From positions 23,970,938 through 24,034,937 of the forward strand of contig CP154957.1 in NCBI GenBank assembly GCA_039621445.1: a stretch of 64,000 nucleotides of DNA, in the 5' to 3' direction. This stretch comes from Euglena gracilis (taxonomy: Eukaryota; Euglenida; Euglenophyceae; Euglenales). Shown piece after piece: positions 17,201 through 29,200 of this stretch; position 1 is the first letter of the stretch, and each line of letters starts with the position of its first letter. A program made the position numbers and the translations under genes. A model generated the notes under the pieces. It did no database searches, was not told the DNA's origin, and saw only the letters and a program-made list of their open reading frames with translations.

Positions 17201-20200
17201 GCGTCCCCCCCCCCCGCGCCACCCCCCATCGGCCCAAACCACCCCCAAAGGGCAAGGATGGATGGGAAGCCCTTCGGTATTGAGGTAGGTGGTAGGGGGG
17301 GGTCCCGACCCCCCCCCCCCCCTGGGGGGGGTAAGGTGGTAGGGGGGGGTCCGGACCACCCCCCCCCCTAGATGTTGGCAGGGGGGGTCCGGACCCCCCA
17401 CCCCCCCCTCCTTGACAGGTGCCAAAAATAGCAGAAAATTTTCTTCCGGCGCTGCGCGCCGGAAAATGAGCAAAAAACACCCCTTTTTGCTGACTTTTAG
17501 CCATATTGCCCATTTTTTGATGTGTTGGTGTTTTCCCCAAAAACATGTTCAAAAATTTTCAAAAAATGAGCATTTTTGGGTCGATTTTCAAAGAAAAATC
17601 AGGGGTTTTTGACCGATTCCGACCCGATTTCCGGCCCTTTGCCCGTCCATGAAATCGAAAAAATTTCGGCCCCCCCCCTCAGTTTCGAGGTAGGAGGGGG
17701 GGGTCCGACCCACCCCCCCCCCCCCGTGTGGGGAGGGGGGTCCGACCGCCCCCCTCTCAAGTCTTCCCCTCCATCCCTGCCCAAGGGTTTCATTTTTTCT
17801 GCAGACAGTTTTGGAAAGAATGCACATTTTCTGGAGATTCTCGGAAATGGAGCATCAAAAGAAATGTCCGGCGACCTGGAATAAAGCCCTTGGAACCCCT
17901 GTCGTTACTCCACGTCTCGCCTGAGTTGCACCCAACGCCTGAGTTTTTCGCACTTCACACCGTAGATTTTTGCACTTCGGGGCAATTCTTTTTTGCCCTT
18001 TATCTCAAAAATGTTTGCACATGCCACTGCACTTCATCTCAAGAATGTTTGCACCTTTTCCCAAAAGTATTTTGCCTCTGTTCCGAAAATTTTTGAGACC
18101 TTTGGGCAAATTTTTTTTAGGGCGCTGTGCAAAAATTTTGACAGGTTGGGGCAATTATTTTTGCCAGCCGTGGGCAAGCATTTCAAACACCAGATGCAGT
18201 TGTGGCCGCTTAATTTTTGAAAATTTCCTTTTGAATTTAATTCATAATCAAAAAAATATAAAAAAAAATTGATTTTGTGACAAAAAAAAACGGCCAAAAA
18301 AGTCCAAAATGGCCGTTTTGGGTCACAAATGCACGCTGGAACACGGCCAAAACTGTGAATGGGGGGTGGATAGTTGGTCTCCAGTACTTTAAAGGCGTTT
18401 CGCTCCAAAATCTGCCATTTTGGGTTCAAAAAAGTCGAGAATTCCAACATATTTCAAAACACATTCTCCAAAATGCCAATCAAAGGAAATTGCTGGGGAC
18501 CCAAAACGCAGCCTTACCCTCCCCCCTGTCGTACGACCACCCCACTATAACGACCACCAGGCTTGTGCTTGTCGTTGTGCTCGTGCTAGTCGGGTGCCTA
18601 CCCCACGGGGGGGGTCAGGCACCCCATAGCACCCGATCCAACCCCCCGGGGGGGGGCAGGGTTTTGGGGGTGCCTGCCCATAGCAGGCACCTGCCCATAG
18701 CAGGCACCTCCCTCCAACACCAGCGCCAAAGGCGCCGGGGGCCCAGAAAAGGCCATTTTCAATGAAAATTTTCTAGGTCCCCTCGGTCCCCCACCCCTGG
18801 GAGGGTGTGTGCCTGCTAGGGGCAGGCACCCTACAGCACCCACCCACCCCCCTCCCCCCCGGTCGGTGAGCACCCCCTGGTCGCAGGTTGCAGGTCAGGG
18901 GAGTCTAACAACCATCCCCCCCCCGGTCGCAGGTTGCAGGTCAGGACCAAATAAAGAGGCTGGTTTTTTGAGGTTGTAAGAAGTCAACCACTGGAGGTGG
19001 TGCATGGAAAAGAAAATGGAAATCGTCGGGCTGACCTCCATTTTTTGTACACCCCCCCGTAAATTTTGAGCCACACAGAAAATGAAAGAGAACTGATTTA
19101 GAGGAAGCATTTTGGATGTGACCCTAACCCTGATTGTAGTCCTGACCATGACCATGAAAAAAAAACCAGAAAACTGTTGCTTAGTATCTGCATCCATTGC
19201 ACTCACTCCAGTATCTGTATCCACTGCATCCACTCCAAAATCTGCAGCCCACCCAGTTTGTGAGAAATGACTCAAAATCACCAAAATGTCACAAACCGTC
19301 AAAAAGGTCAATAAAAGTCAATAAAACTTGCTCGTGGTGACCCATTTGCCCAAATCATCACAAAAATTGCCAAAAACTGCCAAAAATTTGCGATTTTTGC
19401 CAGAATCGCCAAAATGGGTGAGATGAGAGGTTTTGGGAAATGATTGCTCAATGAATGGGTTCAATTCTTCAAAATATGTAAAGAAATTCCAGCATTCGCC
19501 CAGCATCGCCCAGCATCATCAGAGGTGCTTACTGCAATCCTGATGCAAACGGTAACCGTAAACCAAATCCTGGCCCCGAACTCGAACCCGAACCGGAACC
19601 CTAACCACAACCCCAACCATAATCCTGACTAACCCTGATCTTGCATTTCCAATGCCTTGGGGCCATTATTCTTGAGCCCCAGTGGTTGGCCCGACCAGGT
19701 GGTCAGCAGGCCAGGTCGGCCCGAAGGTGGGGACTGCAGTGGTCGGCCCGACCACTCGGCAAAATCCACAGGAAAATGGGCAGATGGGGGAGGATGGAGG
19801 GGGATCGGGGGGGGGGGTGACACTATCAGGGGGCGGGGCATGGTATTAATGGTTACAAACAAAAATCATGGGCCGTAACGCGCATACGGCCTGTACATGT
19901 GTCATACCCACAAATTTTATATGATATGGTACTATTTTTGACACCCCAAAACTATGTCAGAAAAAGTGTGGGTAACGCTGGTTCTGTCGTAAACCCAGCG
20001 TCCGGGATGCTGGGTTCACGACAAAACTGGCGTTACCCTCCCCCTTCTTAAACCATTGTTGTAAGTCCACTAAATTCAGGACAGAACCAGCGCAACCAAA
20101 CTTCGGTCAAAAGACCACCCAGGAACAAGTTCAGCCCATTAAACTGGAATTTCCTGCTATTTCGTTATTTGCCAGATTCTGATAATGAGTTCATGTTTCG

Positions 20201-23200
20201 ATCTTTGAGTTATTTTTTATTTATTTATATAATTTCATTTTTAGTTCTCAAATCGCCCCTCGATCGAAAGCTCTTTTCATCAGATGAACACTGATGGCTT
20301 CGAAGTCCAACCATGCTGTTCAGCATTCTTATCCCAAATTTTTTTTGCTATTTAGGGCAAGTTCTGGTGTCATGGGGGGTGGGCAGGGTTCAATATGAGG
20401 AGGGAGGGGTGCCCCCCCACCAGACCAGATCTGGAGTGGACCGTCCCCCCGGGGGGACCTGGGTCAAATTTTTCTCTCCGACTCCGCAATTCTTTTTTTG
20501 CATTTTTGACAAATATTGACCAAAGGGTGTCTTTTTTTATGCTTATTTTCCGGCGCACAGTGCCAGAATAAAAATTTTCGCTATTTTGGGAACCTGCCGG
20601 GGGGGGGTTGACAGCCCCCCTCCCAACATCCAGGAGGGGACCCCCACCTTATACCCCCCCAGGGGGGGTTAGGCCCCCCCAATCACGTACCTCAAAACCG
20701 AAGGGCTTCCCATCCATGCTCCCCCCAGGGGGGGAATGGGTGTAGCGGACACACCCACCTCACCTCCCCGCCAGGGTCCAACATTTAAAAATGTCCGTTG
20801 CAAAACCGCACAGGTCCAAAGTTTTCTGAGAATGACAATTTTTTTTAAAATATTGACCCCATATTTTTACACTTTTTTCCAATTCCTTTTCATTGGATTT
20901 TTTTTTGGAATTCAATGATTTTTTTTTCCGGCAACCCCTTCTTTCAGCAATCTAGCACAGTTGGTTGTTTCTGGTGGTCACAACCTCCTCCTGCAATTTC
21001 CCTGCATTGATATCGGGGGGGGGGGGGCAAAGTGCTTGGAATTCTTATCTCGGATATTTGAAAACCCCATGAATTCTATCAGTTCATCCTAATTTTGTCC
21101 CCCCTTGGAACCAAAGTTTTCTTCTTCCCCAGCCCTTTGTGCCTGCAAATCGATGTTTTTATCCTCCATTTTTGTTAATTTGGTGAATAAAACCACCTGA
21201 AAATGCAATTTGGGGTACTTTTTGAAGCCCCTCAAAATTGTTGCACTGTCCCCCCCATCCAAAATTTTCGACATTTCGCGTCGGTCACTGGAAAAGAATT
21301 CCACTAGCTAGCCTGTTAGTGGACCCCAGGGGGGGGGGTCCATTAGGATATCCACCAGCCGAATTTGGACTGAAGTCCAGCCACCCACCCCAGAAAAGAA
21401 CTGCGAGCCCCATTTTTTTTTGAGCAACAGCATTTTCTGAATTAAGTTGCTGCATGCAAAAAAAATCAAAAAAAACTCGTTCAAGTGAACAGCCTCGTAG
21501 GGAAATAATACAGGAGCAGGGGGAAAAGAGCTCTGGCTGCGACAACTCCCAACTCCTTAATTTTGCAGCAAGAAAAAATTTATTTGCCTGTTTGAAACAC
21601 CCTCAAGCTTCTTCTCAATGGCAGGGTATTAAGCGAGGGGGAGGGAGGAGGGGGGTGGTCCTGGACCCCCATGCATCCCCAAAACTTGCCAAAATGCCCC
21701 TTTTTGGCCATTTTGGATTTTTTTTTGAACGAATCAGCCCAAATGACAGCCAAGACTCATTTCCACCTTGGCGCAGCTCTGGAGGAATTTTTTTCCAATC
21801 GAGGGGACCGGTCCCCGGACCAGAGATTCTTTTGGGTTTCTTGACCCAGGGGGATGGAGGTGGGTTGGTCCTGGCCGAGCCCCCCCCCCCCAGCCCCCCC
21901 CAGGGGAGCGGAGGTCGGGGCAAGTGGGTACCCTGCCAGAGGCGGGGCTTCGCTTTTGGACCCCAAACGTGACCCCCAAAAGTGGGTCCCCACAAGCCCC
22001 CCCCTTAAGGGGGTGGGTGGGTGTGGGTGGGTTTGGAACCCCCCTCTCCCTCGGGTCCTGAAAAAACTTCCACCCAGCCCCAGGGGGGTCTAGCTAGTGT
22101 TTTTTCTCCACTGTCTAGCGAAATGGCTGGCCAGTGCTTTGGACCTCCCGGGGTCCTAAAGCAAAAGCCTGGTGTCATTGTTTGTCGAAACTGAGAGAAA
22201 TGTCAGCCTGAGGCAGCTGTTGGCACGTTTATTATCATGGTTATGAACCGATGTTTGCAAATTGGTTATATTTTCAAAGTTCGGATGTCAAAGCGGACTC
22301 AATCTGCCGTTTTCCATCGTGTTTGTAGGATTTTTGGATAACCTCGTCAATGCATTTCTCAGCTTCCGGTTATTACGGACGGCTTCAAATAATTACAGAA
22401 GCCTTTTCTAGCACTCAGGGAGGTGGGAGCTTTCTTTCTTTCTTCTTGTGGGGTGAATGGGAAATGGACAAGTGAGATTTCTTCTTTTACAGGGACCAAG
22501 CCTGTTGGATTTCATCAACAAGAATGCAACTTTTGTGCTCAAGGGAATTGCAGAGATAACAAGGCAGCTGTGTGAAGCCCTTGACTGTATGCTGCCCCCC
22601 CCCCTCTCCAGGGGTGCAAAACAAAAAAAACCCGAAAATTTACCATTTTGTGCCAGTTTTTATGGCCCAAAACTGGCCCAAAATGGTAAATTTTCGGGTT
22701 TTTTTGTTTTGAATTTGAAAAGTTTTGGTACAAAATGGTCAGCAGCTGGAATTTTGCTTAAAAGTAGTAACCCCCCCCTAATAGTAGGGCGTGCCCTCTT
22801 CAAGAGCAGGGTCCCCCCCCCCTCTGGCGAAGCGAGCGTCCACTACAAGAGCATCCCCCTGGAAAACCAATGGAAGCAGAAACAAGGCAAGTCATTTCAT
22901 GTGATTGTGGCAAGGTTTGTAACTTGCCTCAAAAAGGCAAGCTTCCCAGAGCTCAGCGGCTGAACAATTCCTCCAACCTCGGCTGCCGTTGGCGCTTGGC
23001 TGCCGGTTTAGGTTGAGGAAGGGAGGTTGAGGGGACCGGAAACTGACTGGGCTGGAACTGGCAATTTCCATCAGGACCAGACCATTGCTTAACACCTGTC
23101 CCACCGCACCCCCCGGGGGGGGGTGACTGACTGGGTTTTTCAGAGTGACTGACTGGTTTTTTGGCCGTGACCCCCCTCCCCCCGGGGGTGGGGTAGGCCA

Positions 23201-26200
23201 GAAATCACCCAAAAGCGGCTGAGTGGCCAACCGGCAACAACTGACTGTTTTTTTCAGAGTGGAAAGTGACCCCCCCTCCCCCCCCCGGGGGTCGCTAAGC
23301 AATGGTATGATCAGGATTTGATTCTGAACAACCTTTTATGCCCTGAAACTTTTTTCAGTCCAGAAACATTTTACTACTCCAGACACACTTCACACACACC
23401 TCAGAAACACTTTATTACTACAGACTACACACCACGCTAGCCTCGGAGTCGGATATACACACGCCTCGGAGGCAAGATGGGAAACGCTGTAGGAAAATGT
23501 GTGTGGTGTCCACTACAAGAGCAGGGTCCAAAGAAGAAGTCCCCCCTCCTATGGCAAAACGAGCGTCCACTACAAGAGCACCCGCTCTACAATTGGGGGG
23601 GTTAATGGTAATATATAACCCCCCAAGGGTCTTGAAATCCTGCCACAACTACAAAACCAGGCACAATGCACCTCCGCCCGTGGGGTTGGTAAACAGAAGC
23701 CTGTTAGGGGTGGTAGACTGGTTGTTTTTGGCCCAAAATGAGGCCAATTTCCCAAAAAATCGGGACTGAAAGATAAATTTGGGACTAATTTCGAGAATGG
23801 GGCCGAAATCGAAACCTCATTTTCCCTCACTTTGTATGCTGCTCCTATGAACCACACCTGTCACACACCAGACACGTCCAAAGAACCCCCAGCGGAATGT
23901 TGGAATCAGGAAGAAAAATACCGACAATTGGGGGGGATACGTCCCATTTGTATGACGTGGGGGGTTTTTAGCATCCATTTTTTGCATGACGTTACACCCA
24001 ACACCTGAAATTTTCGCACTTCACACCGTATATTTTTGCACTTCCGGTCTTTTTTTTTTGCATTTTATCTCAAAATTTTTTGCACATACCAACAATTTTT
24101 TTGCACTTTATCTCAAAATGTTTGCACCTTATCCCAAAAATAGTTGCCTCCGTTCCGAAAATTCTTGCACTTGGATCGGGTGTTTAGCACTTTTGCCTTT
24201 GAAACTTCAATCAGTGTGGATGTTTTTCCATTGTGCAGTGCAACGCTTTTTTTCATTGTGCAAAAATAAAATGACGGAGGGCAAATTTTTTCGGAACAAG
24301 TGCAATATTTTTGGGGTGCAGTGCAAAAAAAGTTTGCGACCTTTAGGAAATTTTTTTTGAGGGCACTGAGCAAAAATTTTGACTGGTTGGGGCAAATATT
24401 TTTGCCAGCCATGGGCAAACATTTCAGACGCTAGGTGTAGCAAATGCTTTACCGGTGTCAAAACCTTCTACCTTAAATGCACCTTCGATCACATTTTTCA
24501 CATTTCGGGATGTGGTATGCCATTTCCACCAATTTTGACATAACTCCAAAGTGTGAGGTTCAGGCAAGAAAGAAAAAAACGCTCTTGCAGCCGTCACAGG
24601 TGTTTCTCTTTCCCAGAGCTGGGTCAAAGTGCAACCGACCTCGACCATTTTTTCCCATTCATGTCCGAATGAATGTTGATCCCCTTTCCGCTTGGGCAAA
24701 ACAATTTTATTTTTTCCTCAGAACGCAACAAAAATTTTGGTGAACACAAAATTTTTTGTGAACACAATTTTGGGGGTGGATACAGGTGAACACCGGTGGA
24801 TACATCAGAAGACTGATCTTTTGTGTCTTTGACTTTTTGGCATTTTTGAAGAGAAAAATATGTCCTTTTGGCGTTTTGGATCCCAAACCAGACATTTGGT
24901 TTGTGTGTTCACCCAAAATATTTTTTCTGTGTATCGTGTTCACCAAGAAAAAATCTGAGATAATTGCAGGGCCTGCCAATTTTTTTTGACCAATGTGGTG
25001 TTCTTTCAAAAAGACCACCACCAAATCTCCAAAATATGGATATTTAACGTGAAAGAACAGGCACAGCTGGTGTTCTGGGTATTGTCCTCCTTCCTCCTGC
25101 ACCTGCAAGTTATGTCAAGAGGGTTGTTTGTATTTGGGGGGCTTAAAAGTGGCCCACCGGCTGCTTTTCATTGATCAATTTTTGTTGTGTTCACCAAAAT
25201 TTTTCTGTGTTCATGTGCATGTTTCCACCAAAAGTTTTCTGTGTCCACCAATTTTTTTTGCGTTAATTTGTGTTCATCCAAAGAACCTTTGTTCACCTGT
25301 TGTTCACCTATGTTCACCAACGTCTTTGCGGACACACTAAGTGGATGGCCCAATCCACATTGACGTCAGCGACCTGGATTCACAAATTTTACAAATCCAC
25401 ATTGTTGACACAGTGTGGGATCCAGGCAGAGTGGGACATGCATCTGCTTCATTTCGCCACTGCAGTTCTCCACACTGAGATGAGCCTGATCCATACGGAT
25501 TTGAAACCCGAAAATATCTTGCTGGTGGAAGGTGGATACACCCATGAAGGGCGTCGACGTGTTCCGCACAGGTTGACTTTGCACAGTGCCATTTTGCATC
25601 AGTGTCATTTTCCAATTTCGGTTCTTTTGGTTTTGGGATTTCTTTGTGTTTTGCACACATTTTGTTACATCACATTTTTGTTACTGGCTCTCTTGGGCCA
25701 AAATCTTTTATTGACATTTATGGGAGTCCAATTTATGTGGCACAAGGGCGCTTGGCCTGGGTTTGGCCTAGGGGTAGGCAAGTATGTTCGAATATTTCTT
25801 GCTGATGCAACAAGCTTGGGCTTTGCTGACGAAGGAGAAAGGTTGCCTGTTTCCAAGAAGTTACAACATCCGGATCATCGACTTTGGAGGCGCCACCGAT
25901 GAGGACCATTCTGACACCAGCATTGTTTCTACACGACATTACAGAGCCCCTGAGGTGATTGTAGGTGTGTTCATTTTTGTGTTTCTGTTTGAAAAGAATT
26001 TTTGTTTGAGCCCTGAGCCAGGGAGGGAGCCAAGTGCCTTGGCTTTGTGCATAAAGCTGCGGGTCCAATGATTGTGAGTTGGGCTGGCCAGGTCGGCCAA
26101 CGACCTCTGCAGGTGGCCGACCGACCTCGACCGACCCTCAATTATCGTATTACCCTCCTTTTTTTTGTAATTTAACCCTCCTCAAAAACTCCATTTTCTT

Positions 26201-29200
26201 AATTTGGCTCAAAATGCATACAAATGCATTGTAATTTTAAAAGCCCATATTGGCAGAGTACTGTGAACCACCCCTCCATCGGCACCAAACAGAAGAGCAC
26301 CAAGGTGGTCATAAACAACGGATTTCAGTTGTTTTTTTGTTTTTATTGTCAATAACGTTTTACCTTGATTCTAACCCTTACCAAAATCCCAATCCTGTCC
26401 CCTAAATTGCAACCCTAACCCCAACCCTCACTGTAATCTTACCCCTGATTTTGATTTTAATTCAAACCCTAAACCTAACCCTTACCTTATCCGAAACCCT
26501 ACCACTAACCCGAACCCTGATCTTGACCATAGCATTCCTTAAGGTGTGCCTGACTCCCTCTCCTCCGGGGGGGGGTGACTGAGTGATTCTTTCCTAGTTA
26601 CTTACTGTTTTTTGGCTCCACGCTTTCCCCCCCCCCCCTCCCGGGTGGGGGGGTCGACCCCCCCCCCCACCAGGCCTTCCTGTTCTGCCCTGCCCCCCCA
26701 GGGAGAAAGTGGGTGGCTGGGTTTTCACAAGCAATTGACTGGCTCAGTCAAATTTTACTGACATTTTTTCTCGTTGAACTTTTTTGGACTGAGAAAATGT
26801 CGAGAAGGTGTGAAAAAATGGGGTTTTGGGTGGTTTTCGGGGGGCCCCCCGATATGGGTCCCAAAATGGGTCAAAAAAACACCTGGCACCGAAGGCGCCG
26901 GAAAATTTTTTTCGGGTCCAAAAATTGGTGCTCCCGGAAATACGGGAAGAGGTGGTGGGGGGGGGGTCGACCCCCCCCACCACCATGCAGGGGGTGGGGG
27001 GGTCAACCCCCCCCACCCACCACCCTGGCTGTTCGGCCGATTCCCGTTCTGCCCTGCTGGGGGGAGTCCGTTACTCTGGCCACTTGGCCAAAAAAATGCG
27101 GCCAAAAGGTGCTTGAAATTAAGGGATTTTCGTCCAAAATCCCAAAAAATTCCCGGCGCCTTTGGCGCCAGGAAATTTGGCTATCCCTGGCCGACCCCCC
27201 TCGTTGACCCCCCCCCCACCCACCACAGCATTTTCACCGATTTCGGGAAAACAGGGATTTTGGCCAGAAAAATCTTTTGAATTTTTTTTTGAAAAATGAA
27301 CCCAAAACACATGAATTTTTGATGGAAAACCACATTTTTTTCACAAAAAATCTCAAAATTTTCCGTCTTAAAAACTGGTACTTTTTAGGAGGGGGTGAAA
27401 AAAACGAAGGTCAAAAAAATGGACAAAATTTTGGCAAAGGAAAGCCCCCGCAGCAATATGACCCTGACCCAAACCCTAAACCAAACCCTAACCCCATCCA
27501 TATCCCATTAATGAAACGCATCCGTAACGCATTTTTTTTTTCGCAAAAATTTGCCTAAAAATGCCCAAAACTGTGCCAGAAGAAAATTTTGACTTTTGGG
27601 AGGGTCCCGGAACCCCTCACCCCTAGGGACCAGGCGTGTGCTTAGTCGGGTGCCTACCCCACGGGGGGGGTGCTAGGGGCAGGCACCCCATAGCACCCGA
27701 TCCGACCCCCCCAGGGGGGGGTAGGGTTTTGGGGGGTGCCTGCCCCTAGCAGGCACCCCCCTCGAACCCCGGCGCCCGGGGCCCGGAACGGGCCATTTTC
27801 AATGAAAATTTTCTGGGTCCCCCACGGACCCCTATCCCCCCCGGGGGGGGGGGGTTGGTAAGCACAAGCATTGTCCGGACCATACAAACATTTAGCAAAC
27901 ATTTAACATCAGAGCGACTGACTGGTTTTTGGTCGGACCCCCAACAACAAACCACCAAAGTGACCTGAAGGATCCGGAAAAAAAAATTGGCTTTTTTTTT
28001 ATATTTTTGATAAAAGATTCCTTTGGATTTCAGAGTGGCCCACACCCCTACCAGGGGGGAGGGTAGTGACTGACTTATTTTCTGAAAAAAGTGAGTGATT
28101 GGTTTTTGGGAGAGCCCCCCCCCCCCGGTCCCACGCCGGGGGACCCCCCGGGGTCTTAAAAAGATTCCTGATTACCAACCGCCAACCAACCCATTGCTTC
28201 CGGTCGCTTCCATACAACCAATGAATCGCGAATGTTTGAAAAATACCCCATTTCCAATTTCTGCATTTTTGAACATTTCAAAGCCAGCTGTCACCAACAT
28301 TTCCAAAAATCTTCATTAAAGGCACAGAGTGAGGTTAAGATTTCACATGCAGCTTTCATTGAACCACTGTTGACCAGCATCTTCTACAAGGTACTCAATA
28401 GGTTCAATTTGGGCTAAAAACAGTGAAATACAAAGAAGACATGGGCAAGAACAGTTGCAACGCGTTGGGTCTGTTCCCGGTACCTGCCTTGGTTGGGTCA
28501 CACCAAGTTGGTTCCACCACTTGGTTCCACCACCTGGAACCAAGTTCTTCTCAGTGTGCCGCTCTCAAACACCTCAAAAAAATTAGCGGCGTGTTTTTTT
28601 TTAGCAACGCCCCTAGCAACACCCCTTCTTTCTCTACCTCATCGAGGAACAGGACCCCCAAAACTCTTCCGAAACGGGGACCTAACTTCCGGCTTAACCT
28701 TTGCCCTAAATATGGCCAATTTTGGGCACGCCAATCCTAACCCTGACAGGTGACCAAATGCAGAGGCCGGCCGAGGCCACTTGGAGGTGCCACTGAATGG
28801 CGGTCTTTATCCTTTTTTCCCCCTGCCTCTCTGCCTCCAGCCCCCCAAAAAGGATGGGTAAGAGTTAAGCTGAAAACAATGCAACTGCCCCCGACCAACA
28901 CAATCCATTTTTGTGTCCATTCTATGTCCATTCCATTGTTAATTTTCTTTAACGTCGTGAAATGGTCAGTGGCAACATTAATTTGCAGGTTCTTCATCTT
29001 GTTTATTTCTCTGCCCATTACCCCCCCCCCCCCCAGGCTCTTGTCCCTGGGCTGCGGTTGCATGTGAAGCAAGGGGCAAACTTAGGGGGGGGGGGGGGGG
29101 GGGCTACAACGATTTTCGGCAGGCAATGCCAAAAAAAACTTTAACAGTGCGAGGCAATGCCAAGTTTCACGCCAGTTTTTTTATTATTATTAAAATGTTT

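Larger units (their letters stand above)
15776..22492 (+). other. Kinase intron 5 (6.7 kb), repeat-filled
   Basis: No nested gene recognised. It holds C/G-run blocks with GGTCCGGACC palindromes (17290-17420, 17660-17760), a T-rich repeat unit (17925-18205) related to one at 23988-24435, and a GGCAGGCACC-type block (18570-18880). CCCTAA-like degenerate arrays (19110-19160, 19563-19640), GGTCGGCCCGACC palindromes (19680-19760), a 28-bp-arm hairpin (19972-20035) and more C/G blocks (20400-20760, 21640-22090) follow. Confidence 0.7.
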
